DNA of 64,000 nt, taken from the NCBI GenBank assembly GCA_034231615.1, contig CM067317.1, positions 44,710,652-44,774,651 of the forward strand, written 5' to 3'. A program made the translations under genes and the position numbers. Of the stretch, positions 51,290 through 60,700 are shown one piece after another. Positions within the stretch are counted from its first letter, which is position 1, and each line of letters begins with the position of its first letter. Source of the DNA: Meghimatium bilineatum. Its lineage: Eukaryota > Mollusca > Gastropoda > Stylommatophora > Philomycidae. Under the pieces are notes generated by a model. That model made no database searches. It saw only the letters and a list, made by a program, of their open reading frames with translations, and had not been told where the DNA came from.

Positions 51290-52217
51290 CACTGAGACAA
51301 ATGTGTTGGGCCATTGGTACAAATAAAACACCGGCACAATGCATTTCCATTCTCTAGACTACATCCTGTTGAAAATCTAGGACCATTGTCCTGCTACAAG
51401 AGAGATAAAATCTAGGACCATTGTCCTGCTACAAGAGAGATAAAATCTAGGACCATCCATTGTCCTGCTACAAGAGAGATAAAATCTAAGACCATCCAAT
51501 GTCCTGCTACAAGAGAGATAAAATATAGGACCATCCATTGTCCTGCCACTAGAAAGATAAAATCTAGGACCATCCATTGTCCTGCTACAAGAGAGATAAA
51601 ATCTAGGACCATCCATTGTCCTGCAACAAGAGAGATAAAATCTAAGACCATCCATTGTCCTGCAACAAGAGAGATAAAATCTAGGACCATCCATTGTCCT
51701 GCTACAAGAGAGATAAAATCTAGGACCATCCATTGTCCTGCTACAAGAGAGATAAAATCTAGGACCATCCATTGTCCTGCAACAAGAGAGATAAAATCTA
51801 AGACCATCCATTGTCCTGCAACAAGAGAGATAAAATCTAAGACCATCCATTGTCCTGCTACAAGAGAGATAAAATCTAGGACCATCCATTGTCCTGCCAC
51901 AAGAAAGATAAAATCTAGGACCATCCATTGTCCTGCTACAAGAGATATAAAATCTAGGACCATCCATTGTCCTGCAACAAGAGAGATAAAATCTAAGACC
52001 ATCCATTGTCCTGCAACAAGAGAGATAAAATCTAAGACCATCCATTGTCCTGCTACAAGAGAGATAAAATCTAGGACCATCCATTGTCCTGCTACAAGAG
52101 AGATAAAATCTAGGACCATCCATTTTCCTACTACAAGAGAGATAAAATCTAGGACCATCCATTTTCCTACTACAAGAGAGATCCAGTGGAAGTTTGATTA
52201 AAAAAATGCTGAAGATG
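51290..52217 (+). mobile_element. Retroposon A swollen by an internal minisatellite
   Basis: The 5' part (GACAAATGTGTTGGGCCATTGG, ATTTCCATTCTCTAGACTACATCC) and the 3' part (GAGATCCAGTGGAAGTTTGATT to GCTGAAGATGAA) are ordinary A sequence. Between them, 51376-52170 holds about 20 tandem 39-bp units, so a 150-bp element has become about 930 bp. Confidence 0.93.
51376..52170. repeat. 39-bp minisatellite born inside retroposon A
   Basis: Unit ATAAAATCTAGGACCATCCA plus TTGTCCTGCTACAAGAGAG. It corresponds to the A segment GGAAATCTAGTAGGACCATTGTCCTGCTACAAGAGAGAT with a small CATC insertion. Because 39 is a multiple of 3, long periodic frames exist on the minus strand; they are not genes. Confidence 0.97.
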
Positions 52218-52255
52218 AAACATTGAGGATTTATTTTAGAAACAATCAGGATCTG

Positions 52256-52491
52256 TCCCCGAATGCGTGCCCACCCAATAAAATTGTATTTTGATTATTT
52301 CCCTGATTATGTTTATAAATTTGTTTATCTATGTTTATTAACTTAAATATTTATTTATTTAAGATGATCATATGTGTGGTTAGGAGAGTTGTATGAGTTA
52401 GGGTTAGCATTTGGGCTAATAAATACCCATTATCTGACAAACATAACCAAGAGAAATAATACAAATATTTTGGTAGGCACGCATTCAGGGA
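52256..52491. mobile_element. Small inverted-repeat element (MITE-like, 236 bp)
   Basis: 22-bp termini at 52256-52277 and 52470-52491 are inverted repeats with three mismatches around GAATGCGTGCC. The interior is AT-rich with an own small palindrome (CTTAAATATTTATTTATTTAAG). No coding; no convincing target duplication. Confidence 0.7.
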
Positions 52492-53235
52492 AAGCTCCAA
52501 AAATCATAATGAATTGTTTGTACACTCCTACAATAAAAAAATATTTGATGTTGCTCAAAAGATTTCTATCTTCATTAGTGAAGTACAAATATATTTAAAT
52601 GATTACAATGTTGATATATCAAATATGAATATATTGTTTAGTCTGCAGCTCTGTACACGACTAAATAGCACCAATTAATATCAAAATATATGTTTGTAAA
52701 AATATATTACATAATCTGCAGCTCTGTACATGACTAATTAGCACCAATTAGTATCACATAATATGAAAAATCATTAAGTGAAAAAACATATTTATAATAC
52801 AAAAACAAATGACAACATCGCTGATGTAAAGTTCTTCATCTGCATTCATTCTAAAACTCTGTGGTGTGTCTGTGGCTATGACAACAAGTATGAGAACCAG
52901 CTCTTTCGTACATCTGGCGTATAATAATAATGACCCATAACCTATCAGGGTTGTAGGGATTCCACTCTGGCGATGTTAGAAAAAAAAGCAGACCAAAAAC
53001 CCTATTACAAAAATCCCTCCTAACACCCAATCATAAAAAGTCCTCCTAACACCGTATCACAAAAAGCTCTCCCAACACCCCTATCACAAAAAGCCCTTCA
53101 AAGCCCTCCATACACCTGTCCTCAATCATTCGGACGAGTGTAGAAAAATCACACCCTTTGCTTACTATACTATCAATACAGTTACAGACATTTACTGTTC
53201 AGTCAAAGTAGTAAAAATAATGAATGTATTAGTTA
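52492..53235. other. No gene; two local duplications
   Basis: CTGCAGCTCTGTACACGACTAAATAGCACC is duplicated at about 52643 and 52717. From 52975 to 53120 a ~31-bp unit with ATCACAAAAAGCCCTCC and AACACC occurs four times. The start of a B tail (TTCTTCATCTGCATTCATTCT) is visible at 52832. Confidence 0.7.
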
Positions 53236-53365
53236 CTAACGCCGAAGTCGGATGTATTGGCACAAATACAATTGCGACACAATGTATTTGTGTTCTCTAG
53301 ATTACATCCTGCTGGAAATCTAGTAAGACCAGTGTTCTGCTAAACAAGAGATAAAGTGAGAGTTT
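53236..53365 (+). mobile_element. Retroposon A copy, degenerate
   Basis: TAACGCCGAAGTCGGATGTA, GCGACACAATGTATTTGTG, GATTACATCCTGCTGGAAATC and GAGAGTTTGAGAATGAATG; it lacks the GGGCC segment. Confidence 0.75.
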
Positions 53366-53369
53366 GAGA

Positions 53370-53775
53370 ATGAATGTCCCCAAAACTCCTGATGGTTATC
53401 TAGAAGTAGTCTGGAGAATAGATTCTGTTGTTTTGGCTTACAGCATGACTGCAATATCTGTACCTTTCGACCTGAAAGATCCAGATTGAGCATGGTTGAT
53501 TTACTTTTGAGTCGGGCCACTGATGCAAATAAAATGGGGACACAATGAATTTCCTTTCTCTGGATTACGTCCTGCTGGAAATCTAGTAGTACCATTGTCT
53601 TGCTACAAGAGAGATTCAGCAGAAGTTTGAGAATGGACGCTGAAGAAGAAGAGTCACAATGACCTATGGTTTGGAAATGTCAATAACACCCACAAACCTC
53701 CTTAGTTGCCACTTACTACATGGCAGGTAAGTGTTGTCTTTGCTCCCCTTTCGTGCCCTGGCAACACACCAGTGA
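53370..53775 (-). mobile_element. Retroposon B interrupted by a retroposon A
   Basis: The B tail-side half is at 53370-53508 (AAACTCCTGATGGTTATC, GGCTTACAGCATGACTGC) and the 5' half at 53652-53775 (ACAAACCTCCTTAGTTGCC, TGGCAACACACCAGTG). An A of plus orientation fills 53511-53650. Confidence 0.85.
53511..53650 (+). mobile_element. Retroposon A nested in B
   Basis: TCGGGCCACTGATGCAAATAAAATGGGGACAC, TCTCTGGATTACGTCCTGC and GAGATTCAGCAGAAGTTTG to CGCTGAAGAAGAAG. The first ~18 bases of A are missing. GAGTC flanks both sides (short TSD). Confidence 0.85.
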
Positions 53776-54030
53776 GAGGAAGACAATGATATATATTGGG
53801 GACATGCAGAAAAATGGATATGCCAAGTTGAAAGTACAAATATTTCAGCTGTACTGCAAACTAACAGAACAACATTACACAGAGAAATTCCAGTCAACAA
53901 TATAAGTGAGAAGCAAATTAACCCTAAGATAAAACATGGGCTGAAGTTCACAATCTTAACCTTAGGATAAAACGTGATGAAGTTCACAATCTTAATCTTC
54001 GGATAAAACATGTACTTGAAAAATACAGGG
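53776..54030. other. Non-coding; 37-bp direct duplication
   Basis: GATAAAACATGGGCTGAAGTTCACAATCTTAA is followed by GATAAAACGTGATGAAGTTCACAATCTTAA (53928-53998). Otherwise plain sequence. Confidence 0.7.
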
Positions 54031-54292
54031 AGCTGGGTAGGGCAGTGGATAGCGGGCTGGTTTCACATATGAGTGGTCTTGGTTTCATTCCCCAGTTTGA
54101 GGCAGAAACATTTTTCAGATCACAAAGGCTCCAGGGTCAACCCAGCCTTAATTGGGTACCGGATTAATCCAGGAAGTAAAGACTGCGAGGGAGAGGAGAT
54201 GGCTACCACCCTCATATAGCAGAGCCACTGAAATGCGAGGTTATTAACATCTTACACCCCTACGGCATTTAACAAATACTATGGTTAACTTT
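54031..54292 (+). mobile_element. tRNA-headed SINE
   Basis: GGGCAGTGGATAGCGGGCTGG (A box region) and GGTTTCATTCCCC (B box) 25 bases apart give a good tRNA-like pol III head. The body has CTCCAGGGTCAACCCAGCC, TTGGGTACCGGATTAATCC and AAAGACTGCGAGGGAGAGG, with a CACCCCTACGGCATTTAA end. Confidence 0.8.
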
Positions 54293-54589
54293 AACATTAC
54301 TACTTGAAAACTAGCTCCAATAATGGCATAGCACCAGATCTGTAAATAAGGAAGTATGGGGTGGTGGTTTAGAAATTCAAACACAGCTATTTTCCCTTTC
54401 AGCTAAATAGAGTATTTAGAAAAAGTAAAGATATTGTACAAATATAAAGAATAATTAGATGCTAAATGAATGCCTGAAAGCAAAGACGAATTGTCAAAAA
54501 TGGCAGATAATCTCCCTCAATCCCACGTACTTCAAAATTTCAGGGAAGTAGCTTCTCCGCTAAAATAATCTATGAGACTTTAGTGGAGA
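54293..54589. other. Nothing recognised
   Basis: AT-rich spacer between the SINE and a LINE fragment. Confidence 0.5.
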
Positions 54590-54900
54590 GAACTAAATGG
54601 AAACTACATCCCTGAGCAAGACAGCATGAACAAATTCAACTGACAGGAACAAGTCAGGGTATTTCGACTGAGAATGGAACATTGCCATCTAAAAGCACAC
54701 TTACCCCGAATCGGTATTAGCGACTCTGCAACCAACATGTGCAGAATAACAACACCTACCCAGAATATATACTACAGTATTGCCCCAGAGAATTTGTTGA
54801 CAGAGCAATATCCTGGTCCACAGGAATATCTCTACAGAACAAACTGTGGGAGACTCATGGCAACCTAAAACAAACTATTCTATACAGGACCAATCACCCA
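54590..54900 (+). pseudogene. LINE C-terminal fragment
   Basis: Frame pieces EQVRVFRLRMEHCHLKAHLP, RIGISDSATNMC and YPEYILQYCPREFVDRAISW correspond to the post-RNase-H region seen at 541-1256 (QVIIFRLRTGHNRL...SEHILQEC), with shifts between them. Confidence 0.78.
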
Positions 54901-54929
54901 TATAGTAACTTGGGCCTGGACTGCTGGTT

Positions 54930-55012
54930 CCGGGTACAAAGAATAAGGATACCGTCTTCTTTCCAGGAATGTTGTAATAGGTTACTAAGGAAAGTTGGGG
55001 GGGGGGGGGGGT
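54930..55012 (+). mobile_element. Retroposon B 5' fragment
   Basis: TTCCGGGTACAAAGAATAAGG, CTTTCCAGGAATGTTGTAATAGGTTACTAAGG, ending in a 13-base G run. Confidence 0.65.
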
Positions 55013-55092
55013 TATTTTGAAAATCTGTCACGAGTGAAAAAATATAATCTTGTTTCATTTTCTTACTTTTGTTTTCTATCAAATAATCTTAG

Positions 55093-55445
55093 ATCATGGA
55101 TGCTGAAGAGCTACCGACCAGCAGACATTGCACCATTGTCCAGTTGTGGCAGAGGAATACTTGATGTGCATCACTGCAGATGTGTCAACAAATCTGACAG
55201 AAGAATGATGAGATTGTTGGCTCAGATGTGTGTGCTCCTAGCAGGATGTGATAATCCTAAGATACTGCCACAGTGGAATGCCTCCCTTTGGGGACAAAAC
55301 ATATGCATCTATAAACTCCCCCTAACCATCCATACCTTTGAGACAACCTTACGTGAGTCTGGCAGGCACCTCAGTTACACAACTGAGAAGAACCTGTGCT
55401 TATGTCAAAAAAGGCTATGGACTTTCAAGAGCTACCTGCTCACAG
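55093..55445 (+). CDS. Possible exon of unknown gene
   Basis: A 117-codon open stretch between an acceptor-like AAATAATCTTAG and a donor-like CACAG/GTAAC. The translation begins SWMLKSYRPADIAPLSSCGR and later reads KILPQWNASLWGQNICIYKL and SGRHLSYTTEKNLCLCQKRL, rich in Cys and Trp and without repeat character. I recognise no family. It could be a host exon or the remains of an unidentified element; the array that follows is built from its last bases. Confidence 0.35.
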
Positions 55446-55700
55446 GTAACAGGATGCATCATCATCATGTGTCAAGAGCTACCTGCTCACAGGTAATGGG
55501 ATGCATCATCATCTTGTGTCAAGAGCTACCTTCTCACAGATAACGGGATGCATCATCATCATGTGTCAAGAGCTACCTGCTCACAGATAACGGGATGCAT
55601 CATCATCATGTGTCAAGAGCTACCTGTTCACAGCTAAAGGGATTATTTCATCATCACCATGTGTAAAGAGCTACCTGTTCACGGCTAAAGGGATTATGTC
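55427..55700. repeat. ~47-bp tandem repeat from the exon-like end
   Basis: AAGAGCTACCTGCTCACAGGTAAC followed by GGGATGCATCATCATCATGTGTC occurs about six times, decaying rightwards. Each unit repeats the putative donor CACAG/GTAAC or CACAG/ATAAC. Confidence 0.92.
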
Positions 55701-56154
55701 ATCATTATCATCCATGAACAATATCAAACTGGATGTATAATAATTGATTGCAGAAGAATGCTCGAGATGCAAATAGCATGTCTATATCAACAATATTGCG
55801 ACATAAAAATAAATGTACTGGGCCAAAATGCATACATATTGCAGCTTTTCTGTAAACTAGACAGCTAATGTAGTTGTACTCAACTACATTACGTCACAAT
55901 AAGAAATATAAATGGTCAGCTGGAACAACAAGAGAAAAATCAACAATATTACAGAAAACATAAATCTATTTTAAATAGTTAATGATAAAAAAACACAGAA
56001 AATAAAACACACAAATAATACAGGATTCAGATAATAAACTCCATGCAGTGTAATCCCTCTATCCTTCAGCCTTTCTAATCCCCCAACCCTTTAATAGTTC
56101 TTCATGTTGTGGCGGTCCCAAAATTAAAACATTATTTTTGTTGCTACTTCATAT
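55701..56154. other. No gene; B fragment
   Basis: 55820-55875 (GTACTGGGCCAAAATGCATACATATTGCAGC...GTAAACTAGACA) is a degenerate B core. The remainder is AT-rich with no signal. Confidence 0.55.
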
Positions 56155-56385
56155 GTGTTTTCCGATGGTCTTAGACGTGCGATGAGAAAAGTAAAACTTC
56201 AACATTTAATAACAACTGGAAAGATCAAGGGGAGAAGAGACAGAGGAAGACAAAGAGATAAATTTCTGGATGGGTTGTCAGTGTGGTACAAAATGAAGTC
56301 ATCAATTGAATTACTTAACAACACAAGAGGCAGAAAGTTGTGGAGAAGCATGATTACCTACACCAATTGGCATGGCACTTGATTG
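56155..56385 (+). pseudogene. LINE C-terminal fragment
   Basis: Intact frame RRAMRKVKLQHLITTGKIKG, RRDRGRQRDKFLDGLSVWYK and GRKLWRSMITYTNWHGT with a stop. Same family as 46625-46840 and 48900-49022; only the last ~70 residues remain. Confidence 0.82.
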
Positions 56386-56530
56386 ATTACTTGTAGGTAA
56401 GGAGATCTAACTGTCTTGCTACAAAACCCATATCTAATTTAGCGAGCTAAGTTCCAGCTTAGTAATAGAGTTCATCTATATGCCTATTCTCATAATTACA
56501 CAGTGATTAATTAATTATTCCCATACTTGA

Positions 56531-56798
56531 TTAAAACTCATCCTTGACAACTGGCCCTTCCAGCTTTATAACACAGTCAATCTGTGTTTCTGTCTCATCA
56601 GGTCTTGCTATGTTTGTGTCTACCATCAGTTCACTGTCTGCAGCACCTTTACGAGCATGACCATTGTCAATGATGATTGAATCTTCAGTGTCGGATATGT
56701 AATATGGTTCTCCAGTGTAATGTGTTGGATATAGAAGGTAAGGCTCCGCTGATAGGCCAACTAGGTCCCGTGGAGAAAAATGCTGTTTCCACTGTTCT
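56531..56798 (-). CDS. Terminal exon of an unidentified gene
   Basis: An acceptor (TTATCGTTTAG) opens an 88-codon frame ending in TAA at 56531. It starts EQWKQHFSPRDLVGLSAEPY then LLYPTHYTGEPYYISDTEDS, continues with the acidic and polar IIIDNGHARKGAADSELMVD and ends DCVIKLEGPVVKDEF. Composition and a clean splice border argue for a genuine host exon. I do not recognise the family. VIKLEGP resembles a SUMO-acceptor consensus (hydrophobic-Lys-x-Glu), which is only suggestive. Upstream exons would lie at higher coordinates, in or beyond the satellite. No AATAAA was seen in the 130 bases after the stop. Confidence 0.6.
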
Positions 56799-56819
56799 CT
56801 AAACGATAATTTATAATTT

Positions 56820-56935
56820 TAAAAAAAATTACAAGTAACAATTTACAATAATTAACAACTTATAATACGCTAAATTTATAAGTAACAATTTATAATAAGT
56901 AACAATTTACAATAAGTAACAATTTATAAGCAAAA
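56820..56935. repeat. 17-bp tandem repeat
   Basis: AAGTAACAATTTATAAT and variants recur about six times in the intron-side flank of the 56531 exon. Confidence 0.9.
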
Positions 56936-57080
56936 ATGGAACAATACAGGATCAAGTGTCCATCTAGCATTTCCTGCTTACACTTTTTTTTAAAAATGCG
57001 CTCCTGTCGTATTTTTTAGAACTTGGTAATGCCATTCACACTTCTGTTACGTCACTCTTCCACTACATATCTTTAGTAAA

Positions 57081-57218
57081 ATGGCTGCCGTATGTATGTT
57101 GAATTTGCCTTTGACTAACAAAGACGCAGTACAATTGTTGCAGTCACGAAGAGTACTTACAAACGGGAAATGCGCACAGTGTCATACTATGACATTTAAC
57201 TTCTATTGTGACAATTAA
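57081..57218 (+). pseudogene. Possible ISXO2/Merlin-type transposase N-terminus
   Basis: A 45-codon frame reads MLNLPLTNKDAVQLLQSRRV then LTNGKCAQCHTMTFN. A 'lt.kdavqlLq..g.l....C..C...M' pattern is typical of the zinc-ribbon N-terminus of ISXO2-like/Merlin transposases in animals. It stops after this part. A short host exon is the alternative. Confidence 0.38.
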
Positions 57219-57381
57219 ATTCATTATCCGACACAAAATAATACCCTGCATTCAAACCCAATCATGTTTCCACTCATACAGCCCTCCAATTTAATACTCC
57301 CCCATTTATTGTCTTGGCATATTTATATAGGTAAAACCTGCCCAATAATTGTCGCTCAAATATTCGCATGGGAGGTAATAC

Positions 57382-57530
57382 TTCTTCTTCAGCGTTCATT
57401 CTAAAACTCTCGTTGTATCTTCTTTGTAGCAGGACCATAGTCCTACTAGATTTCCAGTTCAGAGAATGGAAATGCGTTGTGTCACCATTTTATTTGCACC
57501 AATGGCCAGATACATCCATCTTCGGTGAGA
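57382..57530 (-). mobile_element. Retroposon A, complete, with TSD
   Basis: 149 bp between perfect 10-bp repeats GAGGTAATAC at 57372-57381 and 57531-57540. A short deletion removes the GCAGGATGTAGT segment. Confidence 0.92.
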
Positions 57531-57782
57531 GAGGTAATACATAAACAAAGAGTAAGCAGAAATCATTTGTCTCCCTTTCAATGTAGTTACCAACTTGAAT
57601 TGATTAAATCAGAAAGGGGGTTTGCGTTAGAATTAGTCCTAACACTGAGTCTAATCCTCCCCCCCCCCCCAACACAACATCTAAATTCTAACAGTACCTC
57701 ATATCTTGAAAATACAAAAACCATTGAATCGTTGCAAGTTTTAATCTCCGTACTATTCGCTATTTTGAATTACAGTGACAAG
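57531..57782. other. No gene; C run
   Basis: A 12-base C run at 57659-57670 in otherwise plain sequence leading into the satellite. Confidence 0.6.
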
Positions 57783-60700
57783 ATTTCAAACTTTTCAACA
57801 CATCTCATAAATGTATCTACCGGTAGTTTATCATTAGAAATATATTTTTTGATTTTCATACTTTTCAGCACATTTCATAAGTATATATAGTGTATCAATA
57901 GAAATTTATTTTCTGATTTTCTTTTTCAAATTTTTCAACACATTTCATAAATGTATCTAGTTTATCATTAGAAATATATTTTTTTTTCAAACTTATCAAC
58001 AGATTTCATAAATGTATCTAGTTTATCACTAGAAATATATGTTTTGATTTTCTTTTTCAAACTTTTCAACACATCTCATAAATGTATCTACTGGTAGATT
58101 ATCACTAGAAATATATCTTTTCATTTTCTTTTTCAAACTTCTCATAAATGTATATAGTTTATCATTAGAAATATTTTTTTATTTTCTTGTTCAAACTTTT
58201 CAACACATTTCATAAATGAATATAGTTTATCACTAGAAATATATTTTTTGATTTTCTTTTCCAAATTTTAAACAAATTTCATAAATGTATCTAGTTTATC
58301 ATTAGAAATATTTTTTTTTAAATTTCAAACTTTTCAACACATCTCATAAATGTATCTACCGGTAGTTTATCATTAGAAATATATTTTTTGATTTTTAAAC
58401 TTTTCAACAGATTTCATAAGTATATATAGTGTATCAATAGAAATTTATTTTTGATTTTCTTTTTCAAACTTTTCAACACATTTCATAAATGTATCTAGTT
58501 TATCATTAGCAATATATTTTTTTATAAATTTCAAACTTTTCAACACATCTCATAAATGTATCTACCGGTAGATTATCACTGGAAATATATCTTTTAATTT
58601 TCTTTTTCAAACTTTTCAACACATTTCATAAATGTATATTGTTTATCATTATAAATATTTTTTTTGATTTTCAAACTTTTCAACACATTTCATAAGTGTA
58701 TATAGTTTATCATTAGAAATATATTTTTTCATTTTCTTTTTAAAACTTTTCAATACATTTCATAAATGTATATAGTTTATCATTATAAATATTTTTATTT
58801 TCTTGTTCAAACTTTTCAACACATTTCATAAATGTATCTAATTTATCATTAGAAATATATTTCTTTGATTTTGAAACTTTTCAACACATTTCAGCAATGT
58901 ATCTAGTTTATCATTAGAAATATATTTTTTGATTGTCTTTTTCAAACTTTTCAACACATCTCATAAATGTATCTACCGGTAGATTATCACTAGAAATATA
59001 TCTTTTCATTTTCTTTTTCAAACTTTTCAACACATTTCATAAGTGAATATAGTTTATCAAATGAAATTTATTTTTTGATTTTCTTTTTGAAATTTTTCAA
59101 CACATTTCATAAATGTATCTAGTTTTTATCATTAGAAATTTATTTTTTTGATTTTGAAACTTTTCCACACATTTCATAAATGTATCTAGTTTATCATTAG
59201 AATTTTTGATTTTGAAACTTTTGAACATATCTCATAAATGTATCTACCGGTAGTTTATTATTAGAAATATGTCTTTTCATTTTATTTTTCAAACTTTTCA
59301 ACACATTTCATAAATGTATATAGTTTATCATTTGAAATATATTTTTTTATTTTCTTTTTCAAACTTTTCAACACATCTCATGAATGTATCTACCAGTAGA
59401 GTATCACTAGAAATATATATTTTTATTTTCTTTTTCAAACGTTTCAACACATAAATTGATTGTCAAATTATTAGAAATATATCTTTTCATTTTCTTTTTC
59501 AAACTTCTCATAAATGTATATAGTTTATCATTAGAAATATTTTTTTATTTTCTTGTTCAAACTTTTCAACACATTTCATAAATGAATATAGTTTATCATT
59601 AGAAATATATTTTTTAATTTTCTTTTCTAAATTTTCAACACATTTCATAAATGTATATAGTTTATCATTATAAATATTTTTTTTTATTTTCAAAGTTTTA
59701 AACAAATTTCATAAATGTATCTAGTTTATCATTAGAAATATTTTTTTTTAAATTTCAAACTTTTCAACACATCTCATAAATGTATCTACCGGTAGTTTAT
59801 CATTAGAAATATATTTTTTGATTTTTAAACTTTTCAACAGATTTCATAAGTATATATAGTGTATCAATAGAAATTTATTTTTGATTTTCTTTTTCAAACT
59901 TTTCAACACATTTCATAAATGTATCTAGTTTATCATTAGAAATATAATTTTTTATAAATTTCAAACTTTTCAACACATTTCATAAATGTATCTACCGGTA
60001 GATTATCACTGGAAATATATCTTTTAATTTTCTTTTTCAAACTTTTCAACACATTTCATAAATGTATATTGTTTATCATTATAAATATTTTTTTTGATTT
60101 TCAAACTTTTCAACACATTTCATAAGTGTATATAGTTTATCAATAGAAATTTATTTTTTGATTTTCTTTTTGAAATTTTTCAACACATGTCATAAATGTA
60201 TCTACCGGTAGTTTATCATTAGAAATATATTTTTTCATTTTCTTTTTAAAACTTTTCAATACATTTCATAAATGTATATAGTTTATCATTATAAATATTT
60301 TTATTTTCTTGTTCAAACTTTTCAACACATTTCATAAATGTATCTAATTTATCATTAGAAATATATTTCTTTGATTTTGAAACTTTTCAACACATTTCAG
60401 CAATGTATCTAGTTTATCATTAGAAATATATTTTTTGATTGTCTTTTTCAAACTTTTCAACACATCTCATAAATGTATCTACCGGTAGATTATCACTAGA
60501 AATATATCTTTTCATTTTCTTTTTCAAACTTTTCAACACATTTCATAAGTGAATATAGTTTATCAAATGAAATTTATTTTTTGATTTTCTTTTTGAAATT
60601 TTTCAACACATTTCATAAATGTATCTAGTTTTTATCATTAGAAATTTATTTTTTTGATTTTGAAACTTTTCCACACATTTCATAAATGTATCTAGTTTAT

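Noticed and set aside
51377..52162. A 261-codon minus-strand frame with a 13-residue period
   Set aside because: The 39-bp minisatellite within retroposon A is a multiple of three, so stop-free frames are automatic.
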